A program made the position numbers and the translations under genes. A stretch of 64,000 nucleotides of DNA from Chitinophagaceae bacterium (GTDB lineage: Bacteria; Bacteroidota; Bacteroidia; Chitinophagales; Chitinophagaceae): the NCBI GenBank assembly GCA_947452965.1, contig CANGEW010000007.1, positions 1 through 64,000 on the forward strand. The letters are read 5' to 3'. The notes beneath the pieces were generated by a model that saw only the letters and a program-made list of their open reading frames with translations, had not been told where the DNA came from and made no database searches. Shown here one piece after another: positions 1 through 8,862 of this stretch (the first letter of the stretch is position 1; every line of letters starts with the position of its first letter).

Positions 1-2
1 GT

Positions 3-614
3 AACGTATCTGCGCATACTACTCATTTGGTGGGTTCTGCTTTGAGCGATCCTTATTTGAGTTTTGCTGCGGGAATGAATGGCTTGGCGGGTCCTTTGCA
101 TGGATTAGCAAATCAAGAAGTTATTAAGTGGATTTTTGAAATGAGAGAAGCATTGGGTACGGAATCTCCAAGTAAAGAACAAATTGAAGAATACGTAAAG
201 AAAACGCTGAGTGAAGGGAAAGTAGTGCCAGGGTATGGTCATGCGGTTTTACGTAAAACGGATCCTCGCTTCACAGCACAAATGGAGTTTGGAAAAAAAC
301 ATATGGCAAATGATCCATTAGTGCAAACGGTTTGGAATATCTATGATGCGGTTCCTCCAATTTTATCCTCAATGGGAAAAATAAAAAATCCATGGCCTAA
401 TGTAGATGCGCATAGCGGAGCTTTATTGGTTCATTATGGAATGGTGGAATATGAGTTCTATACGGTTTTATTCGGTGTTTCAAGAGCATTAGGTGTATTG
501 GCCAGTCTTTGTTGGGATAGAGCGTTAGGGTTTGCTTTAGAAAGACCCAAATCAGTTACCACCGAATTGGTGAAAGAATGGTTGGACGGAAAAGGAGAAG
601 TGTGGGGAGAGTAA
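3..614 (+). CDS. gltA: Citrate synthase, C-terminal part (5' truncated by window edge)
   Basis: Open frame from base 3: [40 protein letters not shown]..., [14 protein letters not shown], typical citrate synthase active-site region. Confidence 0.95.
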   Translation, partial: NVSAHTTHLVGSALSDPYLSFAAGMNGLAGPLHGLANQEVIKWIFEMREALGTESPSKEQIEEYVKKTLSEGKVVPGYGHAVLRKTDPRFTAQMEFGKKHMANDPLVQTVWNIYDAVPPILSSMGKIKNPWPNVDAHSGALLVHYGMVEYEFYTVLFGVSRALGVLASLCWDRALGFALERPKSVTTELVKEWLDGKGEVWGE

Positions 615-630
615 TTCTTTAAAACATATA

Positions 631-668
631 TAATAACAAAACGCCGGATTTCCGGCGTTTTGTTATTA
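631..668 (+). terminator. Hairpin terminator after gltA
   Basis: Near-perfect inverted repeat taataacaaaacgccgga/t/tccggcgttttgttatta. Confidence 0.75.
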
Positions 669-742
669 ATCAATTGATTGAACAAAATATACGAGATGCT
701 TTTGGATAACAAAGTTCATTTCAATATTTTCGCATTTCTTTT

Positions 743-817
<75 letters not shown>

Positions 818-833
818 AGTATAATACTTGCAA

Positions 834-860
834 AACCCTTATTCAGTAAGGGTTTTTTAT
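834..860 (+). terminator. Terminator after tRNA-Ala
   Basis: aaaccctta ttcag taagggttttttatttt. Confidence 0.7.
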
Positions 861-954
861 TTTACAGGAAATTATCAGATACTCAGATGTAGCCCTATAA
901 CTCTCAATTTGGGTATCAAATGGGTATCAAAAATTCTACAGGTGTTTTTTAGAA

Positions 955-1084
955 ATAGCGCCGCTCTCCCGACCGGTGTTTCGTAAATCCCAAATGACTA
1001 GATTCTTTACAATGTTTGTAAATCAAGACTAAGTCCTGAAGCTCTTCATACACCACGGTACCCTTCGTAAGACCGGCGCGATAT
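955..1084. repeat. 130-bp direct repeat, copy 1
   Basis: atagcgccgctctcccgaccggtgtttcg...cgtaagaccggcgcgatat; matches 2508-2637 with 3 substitutions. Confidence 0.95.
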
Positions 1085-1086
1085 AA

Positions 1087-2469
1087 TTAGTAACAATAGA
1101 ATGAATAATGACTTTGATACCAATCAGCAAATGAGGGACTTAGTACATCTGTATATGTAATAGTTACTCTACCTCCAAAGTCCCATGGATTTCCAGTCCA
1201 CCTAATATTATATCTATCGTATGTGCGATTATTCGCGTATCCTGTTCCATCTTGGTTGAGAAAAATTGCATCCCCATTTATGCTAGGAGTATACATTGCA
1301 GTAAGATTATAGCCAGTACCTGAAATTTCGTAAGATCCTCCATAAGTAAATGTATGTACACAACCATTCCATGCTATGTTAAATGCATAATCATTCATGT
1401 TGACAGAAGAAATACTATTTACATCATCAGAAGGGTTTGGTAAGTCGGAATATCCAGATGGCATTTGGTCAACTTCAGCAGCGTTGGCACTTGAATATAA
1501 CGAGTTTGATATATTGTTCAGAGGTTGAAGAATCATATCTAATGCAGAACCATGTATTGCAGGTAATATTATGCCACCGGCCACACCAGTTAACAATACC
1601 CATGGTACCCAAGCAGGGGCTGTTCCAATTGCAGTAGTTACACAAACAAAATAGGCAACTGCACTCGTTGCTCCAATTAGATTTCCAATATTTGTTAAAT
1701 TAGGAGCTCTTGCATTCATCATTCTACTAAGTGAAGTATCTGTATGGGTATTCAAAGTAATAATGTCACGCAAGGTCAAGGCTTGCGTATTGGGTTCAAC
1801 TTGAAAAACACGTAAAAAAATCAAGGAGTCATCATAGCTTACTTTTACAATAGTTGAGTCATAATTGTTATTAATCTTGCGATAGAAGGTATTAATTCTG
1901 CCTGAATTATCAAGAGTGAAATTATAGGTAGTATCAAGATGTGCTTTATCATAAAATACAACTGCATTAATTTTGGAAATGTGTGAGCTATCATCAAGGT
2001 TTCCATAATAGTTAAAAACGAAACCAGCATTCTTCCAATCGAAAATCGCTACTAAGTTATCTGTTGAGTTTGCTGGGTGCCTTATGATAAACAACTTGGA
2101 TGCAGTATCAAGCAATGGAGAGCTTGCCAAACCACCCAGCATATTAGCCCAGCGAGTGCCGTTATAGAATTGAGGTTGTCCACTGCTGTCGCAATCAGTA
2201 CAAAATATCATTAAACCGGCAACTGGATTTATGATGACATCCCTTTGTGCCGCAGTCAAGCGGGGAGGCAAAAAACCTTTGTTAATTGATGATACATCCA
2301 GTTGTGCGCAAGGGTTAGGGTTGTTAGTGCCTATTCCTACGTTTTGTGATATTGCAAACGAGACAGGTACTATCAATAGTAAGCACAGAAATAATTTTTT
2401 CATCAACAAGTTATTTGAATCAAAAATATATAAATAAACGGGTTTGTAAAAATTTACATAAATGAACAA
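1087..2469 (-). CDS. Secreted/surface protein with N-terminal NVGIGTxxPxxxAxLDVSS...GFLPPR module and unknown C-terminal domain (true start probably MKKLFLCLLL..., slightly downstream)
   Basis: Signal peptide MKKLFLCLLLIVPVSFAISQ; N-terminal module shared with 30148-31053. Confidence 0.75.
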   Translation of the reverse strand: MFIYVNFYKPVYLYIFDSNNLLMKKLFLCLLLIVPVSFAISQNVGIGTNNPNPCAQLDVSSINKGFLPPRLTAAQRDVIINPVAGLMIFCTDCDSSGQPQFYNGTRWANMLGGLASSPLLDTASKLFIIRHPANSTDNLVAIFDWKNAGFVFNYYGNLDDSSHISKINAVVFYDKAHLDTTYNFTLDNSGRINTFYRKINNNYDSTIVKVSYDDSLIFLRVFQVEPNTQALTLRDIITLNTHTDTSLSRMMNARAPNLTNIGNLIGATSAVAYFVCVTTAIGTAPAWVPWVLLTGVAGGIILPAIHGSALDMILQPLNNISNSLYSSANAAEVDQMPSGYSDLPNPSDDVNSISSVNMNDYAFNIAWNGCVHTFTYGGSYEISGTGYNLTAMYTPSINGDAIFLNQDGTGYANNRTYDRYNIRWTGNPWDFGGRVTITYTDVLSPSFADWYQSHYSFYCY

Positions 2470-2507
2470 TAACAGGTTAATTAAAAAATCTAAAAGGCAA
2501 AATGCGG

Positions 2508-2637
2508 ATAGCGCCGCTCTCCCGACCGGTGTTTCGTAAATCCCAAATGACTAGATTCTTTACAATGTTTGTACATCAAGACTAAGTCCTGAAGCTCTTT
2601 ATACACCCCGGTACCCTTCGTAAGACCGGCGCGATAT
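2508..2637. repeat. 130-bp direct repeat, copy 2
   Basis: Same orientation and length as 955-1084, 3 differences. Confidence 0.95.
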
Positions 2638-2917
2638 GGTTGATATAAAAGGTTTTTTTTATTATATTTGATATCTAAATAAATTATTTAACTCGTAAAG
2701 ACATCATAGAATAATAACATCATAAAAAATATTTACAACTTAATCGTTGCTTCTTTAGCTGAAAAAGTCAAAAACAAAAGGTACAAAGAGCAGAGATGAA
2801 AGTTCACAAAAAACGTGGGCTTTACTCTATTTGGTATTAACGAGCTTTGACTAACTTCAGCAACTGACAGATGTTGTTAGTCCACTAGTCGTTTAATTAA
2901 CGCTTAAAACTATTAAA

Positions 2918-3373
2918 ATGGGGAGAAGAATTAAATATACAACCACCCATTTTCAGCGCCCAACAAGAATAGACCAACAAACATACTTGCTGTTAAAAAG
3001 TACTTTACTTAACAATCCTGACTTTAATATTGATAAAAGTCCAGGTAGTTTTAAAGAAAATTATAAGAAAGAGTTTAAATTTTTAAAGTATTCTTTTGTT
3101 TATTTTGTATTCTTTATAATTATCCTCACTAACTTCTACGATGGTGGGCATGACAAAACAATAGATCCATTTAGAACCTTTATCACAATACCAGCAATAA
3201 TTGCAGGATTAGGTTCATTTATGATAGGTATTGATCTTTTCTTGAGTGGGCCTTCTTATGCCAATTACTTGAAAGATAAAAGAAATTATTTCGAGTCAAT
3301 GAAGTTATCAATTATTCAAAGTAGTGATTACGCAGATTTTTGTAGCTCGTTTTATTACTCATACGAAAGATAA
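2918..3373 (+). CDS. Hypothetical membrane protein (about 2 TM segments)
   Basis: Hydrophobic [15 protein letters not shown] and [22 protein letters not shown]; directly followed by the J-domain ORF. Confidence 0.65.
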   Translation: MGRRIKYTTTHFQRPTRIDQQTYLLLKSTLLNNPDFNIDKSPGSFKENYKKEFKFLKYSFVYFVFFIIILTNFYDGGHDKTIDPFRTFITIPAIIAGLGSFMIGIDLFLSGPSYANYLKDKRNYFESMKLSIIQSSDYADFCSSFYYSYER

Positions 3374-3375
3374 AA

Positions 3376-3906
3376 ATGAAAAATTACTATCAAATTCTTG
3401 GTGTGCCAAAATACAGCACAGAAGTCGAAATTAAACAAGTGTATAGAAAACTTGCTATGCAGTGGCATCCCGATAAAAATAAATCAGCTAATGCACAACA
3501 AATTTTTATTGAAATTCATGAAGCTTACGAAATATTATCTAATCCCAATAAACGTAGTTTATATGATGAATTACTAAATTCTCAAAGTGTATCAGCATCT
3601 CAAATTGTAATAAACAAAAAGGAAAAAGATACTCAATATGATGACTTTGTCTATAAAGCAAGGTCACAAGCAGAAAATGCATCAAAAATGAATTTTGACA
3701 ATTTTGCTGAATTATTTTTTATTGGTGTAGGGAAAGCAAAATACTTTTTTTTGATTTTCGTGATTGTCATTTGTGGAGCAGTTGCTGTATTTGCGGGATT
3801 TCAAGAGATTTTTATAGAAGGTTCGATGAAAGGGTTATTTACTATTTTATTTGGAATTCTAATATTAAAAGGTGCACATAAATTATCAAAAAAGAACGAA
3901 AACTAA
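3376..3906 (+). CDS. J-domain (DnaJ-like) membrane protein
   Basis: [33 protein letters not shown] with HPD motif; C-terminal hydrophobic segments. Confidence 0.85.
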   Translation: MKNYYQILGVPKYSTEVEIKQVYRKLAMQWHPDKNKSANAQQIFIEIHEAYEILSNPNKRSLYDELLNSQSVSASQIVINKKEKDTQYDDFVYKARSQAENASKMNFDNFAELFFIGVGKAKYFFLIFVIVICGAVAVFAGFQEIFIEGSMKGLFTILFGILILKGAHKLSKKNEN

Positions 3907-3943
3907 ATCTAGAGCAAAGATTGTAATTTAATATTTCAAAATT

Positions 3944-4525
3944 ATGAGAACCCTTTTATTTTTAAACTTATTCTTTTTGGTGGCTTGCTCTAACAAAACA
4001 CCTTTAGATAATCCAATTTACAAAACTGCTATAAAATTCAGTGAAGAAAAAACATGGTTGTACGACCCCAATTATTACAAAATAGCATACCCAAATGGTG
4101 ACGTACCAACAGGTGGTGCTTGCACTGATGTAATTATTCGCGTACTACGTGAAAATGGTATGGACTTACAAGAACTCATTCATGAAGACATGTTGGCTCA
4201 CTTTGATGAATACCCACACAAATGGGGACTTACCTCGCCTGATGCTAATATTGACCATCGAAGAGTGCCTAACATCATGAAATACTTTGAAAGAATGGGA
4301 TATAGTTATTCATTCAGTGGTAACATTGAAAATGATTTAAAGTATAGATACTATCAACCAGGTGATATTGTGTGTTGGGAGTTAAGTCCAGGAGTAACTC
4401 ACATTGGTATTGTGTTAAATATTAACGGTGATATCTACCATAATATGGGACCACAAGCAATGATAAGCAAAGACTTTTTATTTAACTATAAAATCATTGG
4501 ACACTACAGGATTAGCGATATTTAA
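3944..4525 (+). CDS. DUF1287-family lipoprotein
   Basis: Lipobox LFFLVACS; GGACTDVIIRVLRENGMDLQELIHEDM...YPHKWGLTSPDANIDHRRVPN. Confidence 0.8.
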   Translation: MRTLLFLNLFFLVACSNKTPLDNPIYKTAIKFSEEKTWLYDPNYYKIAYPNGDVPTGGACTDVIIRVLRENGMDLQELIHEDMLAHFDEYPHKWGLTSPDANIDHRRVPNIMKYFERMGYSYSFSGNIENDLKYRYYQPGDIVCWELSPGVTHIGIVLNINGDIYHNMGPQAMISKDFLFNYKIIGHYRISDI

Positions 4526-4566
4526 TAAGTATTATCGCTAGCGTTTATATCAATAATCTAAAAAAT

Positions 4567-4836
4567 ATGAGCAGCAGAATTGATAGAATAAAATGGCGTA
4601 AAGAAAACTTTTATTCTGGAACTAATAGCCCAATGGATATTGGAGATGCTATTGGTAGTACTTATTCTCTAGGATTAAGACTCACTTATGATGAGGTGTT
4701 AGATTTTATCATGAAACCAACTTTTGAGGAAGAAGAATTTTTAGAAAAAAGAAATTTGACGTTTGGTGAAAAACGTCAATTCATAGAGATTATTAACAAA
4801 TACATTGATTACTCAACACCACCTAATATTATATAA
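4567..4836 (+). CDS. Hypothetical protein
   Basis: ORF with translational coupling to the next ORF (4836). Confidence 0.5.
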   Translation: MSSRIDRIKWRKENFYSGTNSPMDIGDAIGSTYSLGLRLTYDEVLDFIMKPTFEEEEFLEKRNLTFGEKRQFIEIINKYIDYSTPPNII

Positions 4837-5231
4837 TGATAATTACAAAGAAATTTTACAAAGAAGATGGTATGTGGTATATCGACTTGCCAGATTTTTT
4901 AGAGGCAGGCTTGGGTACAAAAGCAAATTTATTAATGGTAGCAGGTGCTGATACTTTTCTTGACTTGCTATCTAACAACACGCATAAAGTTTCATTGGTA
5001 TTTAGCACCACTGATTTTCCATACTCTTTATGCAAGCTTAATAAGCTACATCTGGGTATGGATAAAGAATATTTAGATAAAATAGGTCATGCACCAGTTG
5101 ATTATGGTGCTTATTATGATGTGGTTGAGATGAATAAAGAACCATTTCAACATAAGCTATGGTTATGTCCTGTAACTGAATATGTATTTGGTGGCAACTA
5201 TCCAGATGAGATTTATGTAAAAGTTTTGTAG
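4836..5231 (+). CDS. Hypothetical protein, possibly DUF6717-like (family assignment uncertain)
   Basis: WYIDLPDFL...LMVAGADTFLDLL...KLWLCPVTEYVFGGNYPDEIYVKVL; similar to ORF 5280-5873. Confidence 0.6.
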   Translation: MIITKKFYKEDGMWYIDLPDFLEAGLGTKANLLMVAGADTFLDLLSNNTHKVSLVFSTTDFPYSLCKLNKLHLGMDKEYLDKIGHAPVDYGAYYDVVEMNKEPFQHKLWLCPVTEYVFGGNYPDEIYVKVL

Positions 5232-5279
5232 ATAATTGATTTTCTATAAAACAATTCAGTCATAATAAACTAATTAAAA

Positions 5280-5873
5280 ATGGTATTAAGATATTTTATA
5301 AAAAATGGAAGACAATGGTATACAGATATTCCAGGATATTTGGATCGACATCCAGGAAGGGATGCTGATTTGTATGTTGATGATTACTACTCTCATAAGC
5401 TATTTGACTTCGTTATACGTAGAGATAGCAAGCAATCCATGGTTAGATTAGAAACCACAGAGTTTAATGGTTATCATCTAAAGCTTGAAAAGTATGGAAC
5501 AGGTGAATTTGATAGACCACTCAATCAGAGTGAATATCAATTTAGAGGCGTTTGCTACAAAATAACAAGTTCAGCTTCTGATTTTAGTGGTAGTAGTCAC
5601 TCAGAATTATCTGGATTTGATAAGATTTGGCTTTGTGAAGCCCTAAAAGATTTGTTCAATGGGCAACATCCTGATCTGCTTTACATGCGAAATTTATGTA
5701 ATGGTGATGAAAACACATTAAACCCTACTGATAGAGAGAAGTTTTTAGAATTCCTAAGCACTAATACTTCGGCTGATAAAAAAAACAATCCAGGTTGTAG
5801 CACAAAAAGCATTATTATTATGGTAGTAGCTGCAGTTGTAATTGCTTTATTAAAAAGCTGTTTGTTTGGTTAA
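5280..5873 (+). CDS. Hypothetical protein, diverged paralogue of 4836-5231 with C-terminal TM anchor
   Basis: WYTDIPGYL...KIWLCEALKDLFNGQHPDLLYM; C-term SIIIMVVAAVVIALLKSC. Confidence 0.6.
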   Translation: MVLRYFIKNGRQWYTDIPGYLDRHPGRDADLYVDDYYSHKLFDFVIRRDSKQSMVRLETTEFNGYHLKLEKYGTGEFDRPLNQSEYQFRGVCYKITSSASDFSGSSHSELSGFDKIWLCEALKDLFNGQHPDLLYMRNLCNGDENTLNPTDREKFLEFLSTNTSADKKNNPGCSTKSIIIMVVAAVVIALLKSCLFG

Positions 5874-5985
5874 TGATTTATATCTCAGATATGTAGAAAG
5901 GGGAGATTAATAAATTGATTATGTATTTTTATAATGTAAGCTCTTGTAAAATGTAATTTGAACAAAGGTTAATCTCATTGTAAAC

Positions 5986-6054
5986 ACCAGGAACATCTGG
6001 TAAAATCACTTTGCAAGGCATTCAAGAGGTCACCGGTTCGTCTCCGGTGCTCTA
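5986..6054 (+). pseudogene. Decayed tRNA-Ala copy; 3' half (about 6011-6054) clearly recognisable
   Basis: ttgcaaggcattcaagaggtcaccggttcgtctccggtgctcta vs intact ttgcatggcatgcaagaggtcaccggttcgactccggtattctcca. Confidence 0.75.
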
Positions 6055-6060
6055 CATGTT

Positions 6061-6092
6061 GTGAACCCTTGCTTAGAGAGGGTTTTATTGTT
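6061..6092 (+). terminator. Degenerate copy of the tRNA-Ala terminator
   Basis: gaacccttgcttagagagggttttattgtttt. Confidence 0.5.
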
Positions 6093-6534
6093 TTAGTCGA
6101 GTTTTTTTACATTTATTATAAATAGCTCTTTAGTTTCAATCGGTCACAAACACCAAAATTGAATAAGTCTATTCCAATATTTTGATTATAATTATTGCGA
6201 TATAACAAGCATAGAAGCGCTTCAATAAACTCTTTTACCCTTTGGAACAATTGCGCAAGAGCAGGTGTTTTTTGTTACTTTGAATTTACATTTTATAATA
6301 TCCTTTTTCTTTTATATGAAAGTGGATATTTTACTATATTTGTTTTGGATGTTTTTTCTAAAAATTATTCGATGGATAGGAATTTTTGTTTAAGAGATAA
6401 CTAAATCATTGCTTTTAACTGGAAACAAAACAGAGCATAAGTTCATTTAATTAATACTATACTTCGGATAGCATTAATCTGCTTTAATTTGATAAATGTT
6501 CTTAGCCTAAGTGTATTTGTAAACATTTTTAATT

Positions 6535-8040
6535 ATGAAAAAAAAATATTGGATTAACTACTGGTTGTTATTTTTATTTACTTTTTTATGCAGTATTACT
6601 TTTGCTCAAAATAAGCCACAATTAGATAAAATAGATAAAGCAGTAGTTGTGGTTTTGATTTATGATTATTATGGCAATTATATTGGGCATGGTAGTGGTT
6701 TCATAATTGACCCTAAAGGTATTGTTGTTACAAACTATCATGTTGTTAAAGATGCATATTCTTTGAAAGTTAGAATAAATAACAATGGTTTTATGAAAGA
6801 CTATGAGGTTGAAAATATTATAAGTGGGGATGAATCTATTGATTTAGCTAAAATTTCAATAAAAAATACAAATTCAGTCAAATTTCCATATTTAAAATTA
6901 TCCAGCATTTCACCCAAAAAAGGAGATGCTTGTTGGACAATTGGAACGCCAGCTGAAATTGAATATATGAATACGGTTTCCGAAGGTATTATTTCAAATA
7001 TATATTATAAAGGTATAGCTTTATGGTCAGGTCGAATGCTTCAACTTACTGCACCTTTTACTCATGGTAGCAGCGGCGGTGCACTTGTCAATGAAAAAGG
7101 TGAAGTCATAGGTGTTACAAGTGGATTAGATCCAGGCTCTGACGGAGCAAGAGCTAACATCAATTGGGCAATCAGCTCTTATGAACTAAATAATCTTAAA
7201 TTAATTAATAAAAAATCAATTACTAGACCAGAGCAAATACCTTGCCAATTAGCATTTTATACAAATGACCCTTACACAGGAAATGTATTTTTATACGTTG
7301 ATAGGGTATTTATTGGAAGCTTTACAAAATATTACCCCAATAATTTCAAGCCATCTTGTGGTGATGATGGTACAATTACAAAGTATTTATATAGGGGTAC
7401 TCACACATATCAAGTTTATTTTGCAGCTCAAGACAAATGGTATTCCGGAACAATAACACTTGATCCGGGTGAATGTCAGATTTTTAGAGTTGGAGGGGGG
7501 TACAACTCTAATTCAAATTCATATCCTAATCAACATGATACGAATTCGGATTTTTTTGATTTTGATTTTACAGGTAAAAAAATATTAGACAGGGGAAGCT
7601 ACTCTTGGGTTGTTTCAACTGGGCTATCATTTTTAGATGCAGGAGGTGGTATGCCCTTTCCGTTGTTCGTTGAAAAATATTTTAACAACAACAAATATTC
7701 ATTACGTGGGAACATACAATTTCTAAATGACAAAAATGATGAAAATAATATTTCAAAATCATATTTTGGGATTGGGTTAGATTTAAAGAGAATTTACTAT
7801 AGACCTTACAGATGGAATTATTTTATTGCAGGAACGGCCAATTACAGAACATTTTCGGTAAGTAATCAGTCAGATTTCAAGCAAAAATATAATTATACCT
7901 ATATCGGGGGCCGATTTGGCGGGGATTGTTATGTTAGTAAAAGGTTTTATCTTACTGTAGATATAGGATTAGGATATCAAACTTTAGTTGGAGAAGTTAA
8001 CTCAGACATGAATATTTTATTTGGATATAGATTCAAATAG
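6535..8040 (+). CDS. Secreted trypsin-like (S1C/HtrA-like) serine protease with extra C-terminal, barrel-like domain
   Basis: Signal peptide; GSGFIIDPKGIVVTNYHVV (His), DLAKI (Asp), THGSSGGALVNEKGEVIGV (Ser); C-term alternating beta pattern ending LFGYRFK. Confidence 0.8.
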   Translation: MKKKYWINYWLLFLFTFLCSITFAQNKPQLDKIDKAVVVVLIYDYYGNYIGHGSGFIIDPKGIVVTNYHVVKDAYSLKVRINNNGFMKDYEVENIISGDESIDLAKISIKNTNSVKFPYLKLSSISPKKGDACWTIGTPAEIEYMNTVSEGIISNIYYKGIALWSGRMLQLTAPFTHGSSGGALVNEKGEVIGVTSGLDPGSDGARANINWAISSYELNNLKLINKKSITRPEQIPCQLAFYTNDPYTGNVFLYVDRVFIGSFTKYYPNNFKPSCGDDGTITKYLYRGTHTYQVYFAAQDKWYSGTITLDPGECQIFRVGGGYNSNSNSYPNQHDTNSDFFDFDFTGKKILDRGSYSWVVSTGLSFLDAGGGMPFPLFVEKYFNNNKYSLRGNIQFLNDKNDENNISKSYFGIGLDLKRIYYRPYRWNYFIAGTANYRTFSVSNQSDFKQKYNYTYIGGRFGGDCYVSKRFYLTVDIGLGYQTLVGEVNSDMNILFGYRFK

Positions 8041-8240
8041 CTAACTATTTTGGGTTTTGTTTTTTACGTAATCTCCTTGTAGTATCATTATTTGAATAGT
8101 TTTCATCTATCCCGAGGTCTTTTATAATGACTAAAGCAATGAAATCAAGCTAACAAGTTCGCTTTAGAAATCTAATAATTCATACAACCTCTAAAGGCGA
8201 CTTTTTTTCGTTAGTAGATAATGTTTCATTATTTTTGAAT

Positions 8241-8819
8241 ATGGCCATTCTAAAATTCAGAATCTATTGGGAAGAAGATGACAGTATCTACAGAGATATC
8301 GTTATTCAACACAAACAAACTTTCCACGATCTACACTTAGCTATTTTAAAAAGCTACGAGTTTGACAACAAACATGCAGCCACTTTTTATAAAAGTAACG
8401 ACAACTGGCAGGAAGGTCGTTCCATCAGTTTAGAGAAATACAGTCAGGTTCAATACAAAGTAGAGCCTTTAATAATGAGCGAAGTTGCTATTGGAACCCA
8501 AATTGCCGATCCCAATCAAAAGTTTATTTACGATTATGATTTTGTAAAAAACTGGCGATTTATGGTGGAATTGATTCATGTTGATAAAGTAGAAGATGCT
8601 ACGGTTGATTACCCAAAATGTATCAGAAAAGAGGGACTAGGCCCCTCACAGTATGGAACACAAGGCATTATTGACAGCAGGCTTGCCGAAATGGAAGAAA
8701 AATATGATTTGCATTCTGATCCATTGGGCGAAGGTTTTGGGGAAGAAGGGGAGGACGATGATGCTTTCGGTTCTTCTGAAGAGGAACCCGGCAGCGACGA
8801 TACTACCGAAGATTTTTAA
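8241..8819 (+). CDS. Plasmid pRiA4b ORF-3 family-like protein
   Basis: MAILKFRIYWEEDDSIYRDIVIQHKQTFHDLHLAILKSYEFDNKHAATFY; acidic tail; ATG at 8241 preferred over TTG at 8235. Confidence 0.7.
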   Translation: MAILKFRIYWEEDDSIYRDIVIQHKQTFHDLHLAILKSYEFDNKHAATFYKSNDNWQEGRSISLEKYSQVQYKVEPLIMSEVAIGTQIADPNQKFIYDYDFVKNWRFMVELIHVDKVEDATVDYPKCIRKEGLGPSQYGTQGIIDSRLAEMEEKYDLHSDPLGEGFGEEGEDDDAFGSSEEEPGSDDTTEDF

Positions 8820-8862
8820 CTGTTTTATATGAACGAGTTCTTCACAAACTCAATCATTCATC

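Noticed and set aside
955-2637. Canonical integron attC cassette or simple IS element
   Set aside because: No GTTRRRY/RYYYAAC core boxes, no integron integrase, and no transposase between the repeats; kept only as an unexplained cassette-like unit.
6195-6404. 69-aa ORF after the decayed tRNA
   Set aside because: No domain or signal features, low-complexity AT-rich codons; likely chance ORF in intergenic DNA.
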